In this document: positions 1 through 5,990 of the stretch, one piece after another
How the letters are laid out: the number at the start of each line of letters is the position of its first letter
Position numbering within the stretch: position 1 is the first letter of the stretch
Assembly (NCBI GenBank): GCA_947258945.1
Contig: CAMYKJ010000018.1
Location: 1-8,029, forward strand
Length of the DNA: 8,029 nt
Direction: 5' to 3'
Origin: an uncultured Ectothiorhodospiraceae bacterium
GTDB lineage: Bacteria; Pseudomonadota; Gammaproteobacteria; UBA9214
Program-made: the position numbers and the translations under genes
The notes under the pieces: model-generated
Databases searched by the model: none
What the model saw: only the letters and a program-made list of their open reading frames with translations
Told to the model about the DNA's origin: nothing

Positions 1-1
1 C

Positions 2-1363
2 GTGACCGGCTCCTGTCACCTGCTCGAATGTGCCGGCAAGCGCATCCTGGTGGACTGCGGCTTTTACCAGGGCGGCCGGGAACTCGAGGAAGATAACGCC
101 GATGACTTCGGTTTTGACCCGGCCGCGGTCGATATCCTGTTACTGACCCATGCGCATCTGGATCACTGTGGCCGTATTCCGCTGCTGGTCAAGCGGGGAT
201 TTGGCGGTGAAATCGTCACCACCGCGGCCACTCGCGAACTGGCTCGCCTGATTATGCTGGATGCGGCCGGCCTGCAGGAAGAGGAGGCGCGCTATCTTAA
301 CCGGCGTGCCAGTCGCCGCGGCAAGAGCGGCCATGTGATCGAACCCCTCTATACTACTCTGGATGCGTTGAATGCACTCGAGAACTTCGGTCGAACGGCG
401 GTGTACGGACAGCCCCTGGACCTGGCGCCGGGCATACGGGCAACCTTTATCGACGCGGGACATATCCTGGGGTCGGCCGGTATCGTGCTGGACCTGCAGG
501 AGAAATCAGACCGCCGGCGACTCCTGTTTTCAGGGGACCTCGGCAGCAACGGCCGCCCGATCCTGCGCGATCCGGATGTGCCACCCGCGGTGGATATCGT
601 CGTGATGGAGACGACCTATGGCGACCGGTCGCACAAGCTGCTGGAGCCATCGGTCGATGAACTGTTCGAAGCCATCAACGACACGCTTGCCCGGGGCGGC
701 AACGTGGTGATTCCGACCTTTGCACTCGAGCGTGCCCAGGAATTGCTGTTTTACCTGCACGACGGCAAGGTGCAGGGAATACTGCCGCGCTTCCTGCAGG
801 TTTTCCTGGACTCGCCGATGGCCATCTCGGCCACACAGATCTTCCGGCGTCACCCGGAATGTTACGATGCAGAGACGGCTGCCCTGTTTGCTGCCGGTCG
901 TGATCCATTCGCATTTGACGGTCTGCATTTCACGCGCGAAACGGCCGAATCCATGGCGATCAACCAGATTACCGGCGGTGCCGTCATCATGGCCGGCTCA
1001 GGCATGTGTACCGGTGGCCGGGTAAGGCACCACCTGAAGCGCAACCTCGGAAATGTCCGCAACAGCGTGGTCTTCGTCGGTTATGCCGCCAGGGGAACGC
1101 TGGCCCGGCGCATCATCGACGGGGAGAAGTCGGTCAGTATCTTCGGTGAGAAATACGCAGTGCGCGCACAGGTTCATACCATTGGTGGCTTCTCGGCGCA
1201 CGCCGGCCAGAGCGAGTTGCTGCAATGGCATCGGCAGTGCGGGGATCCGGAGACTACATTCCTGGTGCACGGCGAGAAGGAAAGCATGACGGCCTTCGGC
1301 CGGCTGCTGGAAAACACGCGCGTGGAAATGCCTGAACTGCACCAGGAATTTCAAATTCTGTAA
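2..1363 (+). CDS. Beta-CASP metallo-beta-lactamase RNA nuclease (5'-truncated by window edge)
   Basis: This is a zinc-dependent MBL-fold nuclease of the beta-CASP group (CPSF73/RNase J superfamily; bacterial MBL plus RMMBL type), expected to cleave RNA in the cytoplasm. Counting from the GTG at base 2, the HxHxDH zinc motif is at residues 50-55 (HAHLDH). A further zinc-ligand His is H154 (DAGHILGSAG) and the bridging Asp is D179 (FSGDLG). The beta-CASP insert runs from about 200 to 370, with motif A near METTYGDR, motif B near NVVIPTFALERAQE and an AGSGMCTGGR segment at 331-340. The RMMBL tail carries GGFSAHA (H400) and FLVHGEKE (H424), so all catalytic ligands appear present. The first visible residues, (V)TGSCHLLE, normally follow about ten residues of a first beta strand. 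The GTG is therefore probably an internal valine, and the true start lies outside the window. The C-terminus is complete (TAA). No partner gene is visible downstream. Family assignment is secure; the RNA substrate is unknown. Confidence 0.95.
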   Translation: MTGSCHLLECAGKRILVDCGFYQGGRELEEDNADDFGFDPAAVDILLLTHAHLDHCGRIPLLVKRGFGGEIVTTAATRELARLIMLDAAGLQEEEARYLNRRASRRGKSGHVIEPLYTTLDALNALENFGRTAVYGQPLDLAPGIRATFIDAGHILGSAGIVLDLQEKSDRRRLLFSGDLGSNGRPILRDPDVPPAVDIVVMETTYGDRSHKLLEPSVDELFEAINDTLARGGNVVIPTFALERAQELLFYLHDGKVQGILPRFLQVFLDSPMAISATQIFRRHPECYDAETAALFAAGRDPFAFDGLHFTRETAESMAINQITGGAVIMAGSGMCTGGRVRHHLKRNLGNVRNSVVFVGYAARGTLARRIIDGEKSVSIFGEKYAVRAQVHTIGGFSAHAGQSELLQWHRQCGDPETTFLVHGEKESMTAFGRLLENTRVEMPELHQEFQIL

Positions 1364-1593
1364 TCCTTCGAATAACCGGCATCGTTGCCTGTCTGACAGG
1401 TATCCGCCTCTGCAGTGAGCACCTGGTCAGGACCGGAATACCTGTTATTTTGACCGGGGACAATTACAGCAGGACTGCGGATATGTTTCAATTTGCCGAT
1501 AGCTATAATGTAGACTTGTTCTACATGCCCCAGCCAGCAGCTGCTGCCGATTACCTGGCGGTAAAGTCCACACAATGGGTAAGGTTTGGCTGA
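1336..1593 (+). pseudogene. Possible decayed receiver-domain remnant or unannotated small ORF
   Basis: An uninterrupted frame of 85 codons begins inside the end of the nuclease gene, after an in-frame TGA at 1333-1335, and ends at TGA 1591-1593. It has no ATG until base 1483; TTG 1450 is another possible start. Its product contains RTGIPVILTGDNYS, then about 20 residues later NVDLFYMPQPAAADYL. This resembles the end of a response-regulator receiver domain: the beta4 PxIxLTG strand, then beta5 with its FxMKP motif. The conserved Lys-Pro is replaced by Pro-Gln, and no N-terminal half or phospho-acceptor Asp is present. It could be a degraded fragment, or simply an open frame in intergenic DNA. 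I favour a remnant, weakly. Confidence 0.2.
1508..1526. repeat. Perfect 7-bp inverted repeat, 5-nt loop
   Basis: ATGTAGA (1508-1514) and TCTACAT (1520-1526) are exact reverse complements separated by CTTGT. It lies about 145 bases after the nuclease stop and has no T run after it. It could be a weak terminator or decay-blocking hairpin, or an operator. Shortly after it is a 12-base palindrome, CAGCAGCTGCTG, at 1535-1546. Confidence 0.5.
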
Positions 1594-1714
1594 TACTTCA
1601 TGCTGTCACCGCGATTTCACGAAAGTGGCAGCCCGGTAAATACTCGAGACCGGCGGAGGCAGGCACGGATACTGTAAAGGCGAGTCTCATGGATCGCCCG
1701 GGCAGGGAAAAAGT

Positions 1715-1744
1715 TATTTAAAAGCATGCGGTTACTTTTAAATA
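1715..1744. repeat. Perfect 10-bp AT-rich inverted repeat
   Basis: TATTTAAAAG (1715-1724) and CTTTTAAATA (1735-1744) are exact reverse complements around a 10-base loop, CATGCGGTTA. The arms are strikingly AT-rich for this GC-rich region. The repeat sits about 75 bases upstream of a -35-like TTGACT and 160 bases upstream of the membrane-protein gene. A dyad-symmetric regulator site is one reading; an RNA hairpin is the other. The regulator is unknown. Confidence 0.6.
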
Positions 1745-1816
1745 GATGGCGATAAATCGGGCCGGTGGATGACCCGGTATGGCATCCTCCCGGGAACCGG
1801 GCAGCCTGCCTGTAAT

Positions 1817-1845
1817 TTGACTGAAATCGAGATAGGGCCTATTAA
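1817..1845 (+). promoter_or_regulatory. Sigma70-like promoter for the membrane-protein gene
   Basis: TTGACT (1817-1822, 5 of 6 to the -35 consensus) and TATTAA (1840-1845, 4 of 6 to the -10 consensus) are separated by exactly 17 bases. Transcription would start near 1852, leaving a leader of about 50-70 bases before the candidate start codons at 1905-1923. Confidence 0.5.
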
Positions 1846-1904
1846 TGACAGAGCCGGGGTGAACGGGACAGGGTTGTTGCCGGTCTCATCAGACGTATCC
1901 TGGC

Positions 1905-2462
1905 ATGGTAATGGTATGCAATATGAGCGACAAGATTATAAGGATGGACAAGCAGGGCGATAGCGGCAACCAGGATGTCGTCATCAAAGGCGATGCGATG
2001 GAGCGGTTTGCCAATGCCTTCGAGGCCAGTGCGCGGCGCTGGGAACTGATTGTCTACCCGGCGCTGCTGGCGTTCGTGGTGCTGGCCGCCTACGGCTTCT
2101 TCCTTATCTATACGCTGAGCAAGGACATCAACACGCTTGCCAGGGGCATGGACCCTGAAATGGGCAAGCACCTCGGGCATATATCCGAGAGTGTGATCTA
2201 CCTGTCGGAAAACATCCGCACCATGACGCGCCGTGTGCATGACATGTCCGTCTCGGTTGACGACATGTCGGGCAAGATGGACGAGCTGGATCACCTGGAA
2301 CCCATGCTGCTCACCATGCGTGGCATGAATACCTCGATGGGCAGCATGAATCATCATATAGGAACCATGACCCTCACCACTGATGCCATGCGTTATGACG
2401 TCGGCAGAATGGGCAACAGCATGCGTCCGATGAATTTTATGAACAACTTCGTGCCGTGGTAG
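1905..2462 (+). CDS. Single-pass membrane protein with methionine-zipper coiled coil, function unknown
   Basis: The 185-residue product has a polar N-terminus of about 47 residues. One strongly hydrophobic segment follows at about 49-71 (IVYPALLAFVVL onward), preceded by ARRW, so the positive-inside rule puts the N-terminus in the cytoplasm and the rest in the periplasm. From M86 to M176 the chain shows almost unbroken 3-4 hydrophobic spacing, with methionine in most core positions (M107, M114, M121, M125, M134, M138, M141, M145, M148, M155, M162, M169, M173, M176). One stutter occurs around L128/L131. In total 22 of 185 residues are Met. It ends in NFVPW. Start choice is uncertain: in-frame ATGs lie at 1905, 1911, 1923 and 1944, and none has a strong ribosome-binding site. 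I dimly recall similar proteins in sulfur-oxidising gammaproteobacteria under misleading names, but assign no function. A sigma70-like promoter precedes it, and a second coiled-coil envelope gene follows 282 bases downstream. Confidence 0.85.
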   Translation: MVMVCNMSDKIIRMDKQGDSGNQDVVIKGDAMERFANAFEASARRWELIVYPALLAFVVLAAYGFFLIYTLSKDINTLARGMDPEMGKHLGHISESVIYLSENIRTMTRRVHDMSVSVDDMSGKMDELDHLEPMLLTMRGMNTSMGSMNHHIGTMTLTTDAMRYDVGRMGNSMRPMNFMNNFVPW

Positions 2463-2744
2463 CGAGCGTGTAGCTCTCCATGGCCCTGCTGCCGGGGTTG
2501 CCGACCGGTGCAGGTTGATGTTGTATGCTGTGTGATCATCATGATTTGAATGGGGGGCGCTCCAGACGTGATGCCATGCATATATCCAGCGGGCACACAC
2601 TCGAAATCGCCAGTAACTAAAATGTTAATAACAAGGCAATAGTCGTAACCACCATTCACTTATACCGGTATGTATGCACCGTTTTTGGCGGTATTGTTGC
2701 AATCTGCGGTTCTGACTCGAACAAACAATGATTGGAGAGGCAAG
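2463..2744. other. Intergenic region between the two envelope genes
   Basis: The 282 bases contain no supported gene. The only structure of note is a 10-base palindrome, ATACCGGTAT, at 2662-2671. I could not find a -35/-10 pair with good spacing, so it is unclear whether the downstream gene has its own promoter or is co-transcribed with the membrane-protein gene. Confidence 0.5.
2734..2740 (+). promoter_or_regulatory. Ribosome-binding site deciding the start at ATG 2745
   Basis: GGAGAGG lies 4 bases before ATG 2745. The protein starting there opens directly with a classic signal peptide. The in-frame ATG at 2670 would put 25 extra residues before it and has no such site. Confidence 0.75.
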
Positions 2745-3995
2745 ATGGGTATAAAAAAAGAAATAATTATTCTGGCCGGCATTCTCATGCTGGTGCCGCT
2801 GCATGCCACGCAGGCGGACACAGTCGGGGCGGAAACGGACGACGCCGGAAAAGGCCAGGTGGACAATTTAATGGAGCAGCGTATACAGGCTTACCGTGAC
2901 TACATGCATCAGCGCATGCAGACAGCAGCCGCGCCGCCGCAAGCGGCGCCTGTCGCTGCGGCTGCCGACGCGGCCGCCGATGCACAGGTTGTTACAGATG
3001 AACGGCCGGCAGCCAGTAGTGATATGCAGGATCCCGCTGAATCGGCCGGTCAGCAGGGTGCAGCGGCAATGTCCGAACAGCACCGGCAATATCACGAGTC
3101 GATGCAGCAGCATGAAGAGCGTGCGGTACAGGCCGCCGAGCAGCGTGAAGCCATGCGCCTGGAACATGAGGAACGTGCGGCACAGGCCGCCGAGGCCGCC
3201 GCCGCGCAGCGTGAAGCCATGCGTCAGCAGCGCGAAGAACGTGCGGCACAGGCCACTGAAGCCGCCGGCGAGGAAGGGGAGGCGGCAATGCCTGAAGATC
3301 ACCGGCAATACCGCGAGGCCCTGCAACAGCAGCATGAAGAACGTGCGGTACAGGCCGCCGAGCAGCGGGAGGCCATGCGCCTGGAACATGAGGAACGTGC
3401 AGCACAGGCCGCCGAGTCCGCCGCCGCGCAGCGTGAAGCCATGCATCAGCAGCGCGAAGAACGTGTACAGGCCGCTGAAGTCGCCGGCGAGGAAGGGGAG
3501 GCGGCAATGCCTGAAGGTCACCGGCAATACCGCGAGGCCATGCAACCGCAGCGGGGAGAGCGTGCCGCCGCCCGGCAATGGCGCGGGTCACGTGACCGGG
3601 GCCGTGTTGCGCGAATGGAGGACTGGCTGAAACAGCAGGAAGAACGACAGGAGCATGCCATTCAGCGGTACGAGACCATGCGTAATCGTGCGGAAGAGGA
3701 GCATAACTACCTGGTACAGCATTATGAAGATATGCTGAACAAGGCGCTGCAGGACAGGATCGAAGTCGCCAACCGTCACGAGGAAATGCGCAAGGAGGCC
3801 GAAAAGCGCAGGAAGAGACTGGCTGCATTCCGGGTCCAGCTGAAGGATATGACTCCGGAAGAACGTCGCGACTACATGGATACCTATCGGGAAGAGCTGT
3901 TCGGCAACGACGAGACGATGCAGTCTCGTGATGTGCCGGGCCCGTACCGTTACGGTGGCAAGTACCGGCGGCCAACGCCAGCGTGGAACCGCTAG
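2745..3995 (+). CDS. Secreted repeat-containing coiled-coil protein, function unknown
   Basis: The 416-residue product starts with a Sec signal peptide: MGIKKE, hydrophobic core at about 7-19, likely cleavage after TQA at residue 24. There is no lipobox and no cysteine. An Ala/Pro-rich linker (about 62-90) leads to a 73-residue tandem repeat at residues 113-185 and 186-258, plus a diverged partial third copy from 259. Each unit opens with HRQY and is built from HEERA-QAAE-QREAMR modules rich in Glu, Arg, Gln and Ala, predicting a long charged helix. Residues 291-375 form a second coiled coil (MEDWLKQQEERQEHAI onward). Then comes MTPEERRDYMDTYREELFG, faintly like the LTPEQR motif of CpxP/Spy-type periplasmic chaperones, and a basic, Tyr/Pro-rich tail. 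It probably acts in the periplasm. It lies downstream of the Met-zipper membrane protein on the same strand and may partner it (inference). Low-complexity helices make homology searches unreliable, and I do not recognise a named family. Confidence 0.88.
   Translation: MGIKKEIIILAGILMLVPLHATQADTVGAETDDAGKGQVDNLMEQRIQAYRDYMHQRMQTAAAPPQAAPVAAAADAAADAQVVTDERPAASSDMQDPAESAGQQGAAAMSEQHRQYHESMQQHEERAVQAAEQREAMRLEHEERAAQAAEAAAAQREAMRQQREERAAQATEAAGEEGEAAMPEDHRQYREALQQQHEERAVQAAEQREAMRLEHEERAAQAAESAAAQREAMHQQREERVQAAEVAGEEGEAAMPEGHRQYREAMQPQRGERAAARQWRGSRDRGRVARMEDWLKQQEERQEHAIQRYETMRNRAEEEHNYLVQHYEDMLNKALQDRIEVANRHEEMRKEAEKRRKRLAAFRVQLKDMTPEERRDYMDTYREELFGNDETMQSRDVPGPYRYGGKYRRPTPAWNR
3081..3518 (+). 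repeat. Two tandem 219-bp coding repeats (73 residues each)
   Basis: Copy 1 spans 3081-3299 and copy 2 spans 3300-3518. A third copy begins at 3519 (CACCGGCAATAC) and decays after about 12-17 codons. The copies are highly similar in DNA as well as protein, with mostly single-base differences, which points to recent duplication. Equal length is kept by two offsetting one-codon indels: copy 1 lacks one Gln codon in the QQQ run, and copy 2 lacks one Ala codon in EERAAQ. Each unit contains shorter internal repeats of the EERA-QAAE-REAM module. Confidence 0.9.
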
Positions 3996-4024
3996 GCGCC
4001 TACGCGCTGCGATACGACTAGCGG
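3989..4024. repeat. Inverted repeat joining two convergent stop codons
   Basis: CCGCTAG (3989-3995) and CTAGCGG (4018-4024) are exact reverse complements. The TAG of the coiled-coil gene lies inside the left arm. The TAG of the convergent CBS gene lies inside the right arm. The spacer begins with part of a second palindrome, TAGGCGCCTA, at 3993-4002. With only 22 bases between the genes, the fold could act as a two-way transcription end, but no T run is present on either side. Confidence 0.5.
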
Positions 4025-4476
4025 GGCAGGGTGCGTTTAGTCGCTTCCTGCTCTGCCTCGCGCTGCATCAGCTTCGAGAGCAGGGACAGCTCCTCGCCCA
4101 GCAGAGACAGGATGTCATCGAGCGCCAGAATTCCCGCAAGTTCACCGCTGTTCGTGATGACCGGAACGCGCCTGACACCCCGGCTGCGCATGCGTTGGGC
4201 AGTTTCGAACACGGTCTCGTCTTCGGTTACCTTCAGCAATGCAAATGACATGATATCGCCCACTGTCACATCTTCGATGGGGACGGATTTGGCGATCAGT
4301 TCGATCACGATATCACGGTCAGTCATGATACCGACGGGTTCGACCCGACCTTCGCTCTGCCTGATGATGACAAGACAGCCGACATGATTGTCACGCATCA
4401 GCCGGGCGGCTTCCTCAATCGACATGTCAGCCCCGGCCGTGATGACATTCCGGTTACATAATTCTCCCGCTTTCAC
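4018..4476 (-). CDS. Two-CBS-domain protein (cytoplasmic adenosyl-nucleotide sensor type)
   Basis: The 152-residue protein consists almost entirely of a CBS pair (Bateman module). CBS1 covers about residues 8-62 and ends with GIMTDRDIV; CBS2 covers about 73-128 and ends with GILALDDIL. A charged C-terminal helix (about 129-150) completes it. In the family, the G-h-h-T/S-x-x-D motif binds ribose and phosphate of adenosine nucleotides. CBS1 keeps it (T52, D55), while CBS2 has Ala at 118 in place of the Thr/Ser, so one site may bind weakly. No catalytic domain is attached, so it probably acts as a stand-alone regulator of an unseen partner. Translation starts at GTG 4476, supported by AGGGGG six bases upstream. 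A well-formed FNR/Anr box and -10 element lie upstream, suggesting induction under low oxygen. It converges with the secreted coiled-coil gene, 22 bases apart. Confidence 0.93.
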   Translation of the reverse strand: MKAGELCNRNVITAGADMSIEEAARLMRDNHVGCLVIIRQSEGRVEPVGIMTDRDIVIELIAKSVPIEDVTVGDIMSFALLKVTEDETVFETAQRMRSRGVRRVPVITNSGELAGILALDDILSLLGEELSLLSKLMQREAEQEATKRTLPR

Positions 4477-4482
4477 CTGATA

Positions 4483-4488
4483 CCCCCT
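4483..4488 (-). promoter_or_regulatory. Ribosome-binding site for the GTG start of the CBS gene
   Basis: On the - strand AGGGGG lies six bases before GTG 4476-4474. It fixes a non-ATG start that gives a full first CBS domain; no upstream ATG fits better. Confidence 0.7.
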
Positions 4489-4527
4489 GCGAGCCGTGCC
4501 CGGATCGGGTTCGGGCTTCCTGTGATC

Positions 4528-4568
4528 AGTCTAGATGCATGCCGAGATCAGGTCTTGATCCATGTCAA
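4528..4568 (-). promoter_or_regulatory. FNR/Anr-type class II promoter for the CBS gene
   Basis: TTGATCCATGTCAA (4555-4568, + strand) matches the FNR/Anr/Dnr operator TTGAT-N4-ATCAA at 9 of 10 positions; the one change, GTCAA, is common in Anr/Dnr sites. On the - strand a -10-like TAGACT (4 of 6) lies at 4533-4528, giving a start near 4521. The operator centre is then about 40-41 bases upstream, the position typical of class II FNR activation, where the operator replaces the -35. The leader to GTG 4476 would be about 45 bases with a good ribosome-binding site. Confidence 0.65.
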
Positions 4569-4707
4569 GGGAGGCAGGCGCATCATGCCGCACAGACGTG
4601 GGTGCCTTGTCGTTGCATAACCACCGGAATTAATTCGTCATATTGATTATGAATTTGTGTTCAGGGGCCGATATACTGATAATCACGGAAGCAGACAATC
4701 CCCGGCA

Positions 4708-5922
4708 ATGTATTGGCTTTCTTTCAAAAAGAAGCAGGAAAAACAAGTCACTGGCCTGATACTGCCAGGTGGCGGGGCGCGTAATGCCTATCAGGCCGGC
4801 GTACTCAAGGCGATTGCCGACATGCTGCCGGACGATGCAAAGAATCCGTTCGAGGTCATCAGCGGGTCTTCCTCGGGCGCATTGAATGCCGTCCTGCTGG
4901 CCAGTTCGGCAAACCGCTTCCAGGAGGGTGTCGATCGCCTGTGGGGGATCTGGGCGAACTTCCATGTCGGCAAGGTCTTCAAGGTCGACAGCTGGACCGC
5001 CTTCAAGAGTGCATACGGCTGGGCTGTCAATTTCCTGTTTGGTGGGCTGACGAAGCAGCCGCTATCGGTGCTGGACAACTCGCCGCTGCGCGAACTGCTG
5101 GAGCGGCATATCCGTTTCGCGCGTATCCAGCAGGCGATCGACTCCGGCGATTTGCGCGCGGTGTCGGTGACGGCATCCGGTTACAGCAGCGGGTTGTCGG
5201 TTGCCTTTTACCAGGGCATTAAAGATCTGTTGCCCTGGAAGCGTACCCGGCGCACCGGCCGGCCGACGGAGCTGACCCTCAATCACCTGATGGCATCATC
5301 CGCCATCCCGGTACTGTTCCCCGCCGTGAAGCTGCGCAACGAGTATTACGGTGACGGTTCGATGCGCCAGACCGCGCCCCTGAGTCCGGCACTGCATTTG
5401 GGAGCCAATCGCCTGTTGATTATCGGTGTCAGAAACCCCGAGCAGGACTCACTGCCGGACGTGACGCGCGAGGTGAAGTACCCGTCATTCGGCCAGATAT
5501 CCGGGTATATTTTCGACACGCTGTTTATGGACAGTCTCGATGCGGATATCGAACGCATGCGTCGCATCAACCACACCATTACCGAGACCCGCGACAAACG
5601 GGTCGTGTACAAGGACACGTCCCTGCGACAAATTGACTACCTGGTTATTTCGCCCAGTCTGGATGTACGCGAGATCGTGGCAAAGTACGTCCAGAATTTC
5701 CCGAAATCGGTGCGTATCCTTCTGAAGGGGATCGGTGCGCTGACCCGCGAGGGGCGGCCGCTGATGAGTTACCTGATGTTCGATGCACCGTTCTGCAAGG
5801 AGCTGATGGATCTCGGTTACCGCGACGGCATGGCGGCGAGGGAGCAGATCCTGCATCTGCTGGGAGAAGATGAACTGATCGAGCAGCAGGCCGCTGTCGG
5901 GGTCAGTGAGAATTTAGTCTGA
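4708..5922 (+). CDS. Patatin-like phospholipase (serine lipid acyl hydrolase)
   Basis: This 404-residue protein carries the patatin Ser-Asp dyad. The oxyanion loop PGGGARNAYQAG is at 20-31, and the nucleophile elbow GSSSG is at 53-57 with S55 as nucleophile. The MASSAIP segment is at 195-201, and the catalytic Asp is D216 in YYGDGSMRQTAPLSPAL. Family members hydrolyse acyl ester bonds of phospholipids or related lipids. The C-terminal part (about 255-404) is a helical extension I do not recognise; there is no signal peptide or membrane segment, so the protein is cytosolic or membrane-peripheral. ATG 4708 was chosen because it begins MYWLSFKKK shortly before the first patatin strand. An in-frame GTG at 4657 would add 17 residues, and neither has a strong ribosome-binding site. 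It runs divergently from the CBS gene and converges on the HerA-type gene 68 bases downstream. No cyclase or other CBASS partner is adjacent, so a defence role is not indicated. Confidence 0.93.
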   Translation: MYWLSFKKKQEKQVTGLILPGGGARNAYQAGVLKAIADMLPDDAKNPFEVISGSSSGALNAVLLASSANRFQEGVDRLWGIWANFHVGKVFKVDSWTAFKSAYGWAVNFLFGGLTKQPLSVLDNSPLRELLERHIRFARIQQAIDSGDLRAVSVTASGYSSGLSVAFYQGIKDLLPWKRTRRTGRPTELTLNHLMASSAIPVLFPAVKLRNEYYGDGSMRQTAPLSPALHLGANRLLIIGVRNPEQDSLPDVTREVKYPSFGQISGYIFDTLFMDSLDADIERMRRINHTITETRDKRVVYKDTSLRQIDYLVISPSLDVREIVAKYVQNFPKSVRILLKGIGALTREGRPLMSYLMFDAPFCKELMDLGYRDGMAAREQILHLLGEDELIEQQAAVGVSENLV

Positions 5923-5953
5923 TCCGTATTCCTGTAGCGGCAACACCATGACC

Positions 5954-5970
5954 GGTGCGTGAAACGCACC
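5954..5970. terminator. Tight 7-bp hairpin between convergent genes
   Basis: GGTGCGT (5954-5960) and ACGCACC (5964-5970) pair perfectly around a GAA loop, midway between the stops of the patatin gene and the HerA-type gene. The position and stability suggest a shared transcription end for both strands. No T run follows on either strand, so intrinsic termination is not certain. Confidence 0.45.
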
Positions 5971-5990
5971 CTGCATCCGGGACAATTCTG

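Larger units (their letters stand above)
1364..1904. other. Gene-poor interval rich in hairpins
   Basis: No convincing complete gene lies in this 541-base stretch. Its left part holds the possible receiver remnant described separately. Its right part holds several short hairpins: CAC-GAAA-GTG at 1618-1627, CCGGT/ACCGG at 1633-1653 and GGCGA/TCGCC at 1679-1698. These are followed by a perfect AT-rich inverted repeat and a sigma70-like promoter for the next gene. I could not match the hairpins to any riboswitch consensus I know. A 64-codon frame at 1769-1963 overlaps the next gene and is not supported. Confidence 0.6.

Noticed and set aside
1817..1830. TTGACTGAAATCGA as an FNR site
   Set aside because: It matches 8 of 10 consensus bases but coincides with the -35 of a well-spaced sigma70 promoter, and no -10 fits a class II arrangement.
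1769..1963. 64-codon + strand frame
   Set aside because: It overlaps the start of the membrane-protein gene in another frame and spans its promoter. The product shows no recognisable features.
1842..2600. Long His-rich open frame (252 codons) on the - strand across the membrane-protein gene
   Set aside because: It is the antisense shadow of a Met-rich gene: ATG on the + strand reads as CAT (His) on the other. It has no ribosome-binding site and low-complexity content, while the + strand gene has a clear membrane segment and heptads.
3081..3560. CRISPR-like or intergenic tandem array
   Set aside because: The repeats are contiguous, in frame and without spacers; they are coding repeats.
2868..3975. 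Large - strand open frames (236 and 327 codons) across the repeat region
   Set aside because: Repetitive, biased codons keep antisense frames open. The + strand frame has a ribosome-binding site, signal peptide and coherent repeats.
4708..5922. Patatin gene as a CBASS/antiphage effector
   Set aside because: No nucleotidyltransferase cyclase or accessory gene is adjacent; the neighbours are a CBS protein and a convergent ATPase.
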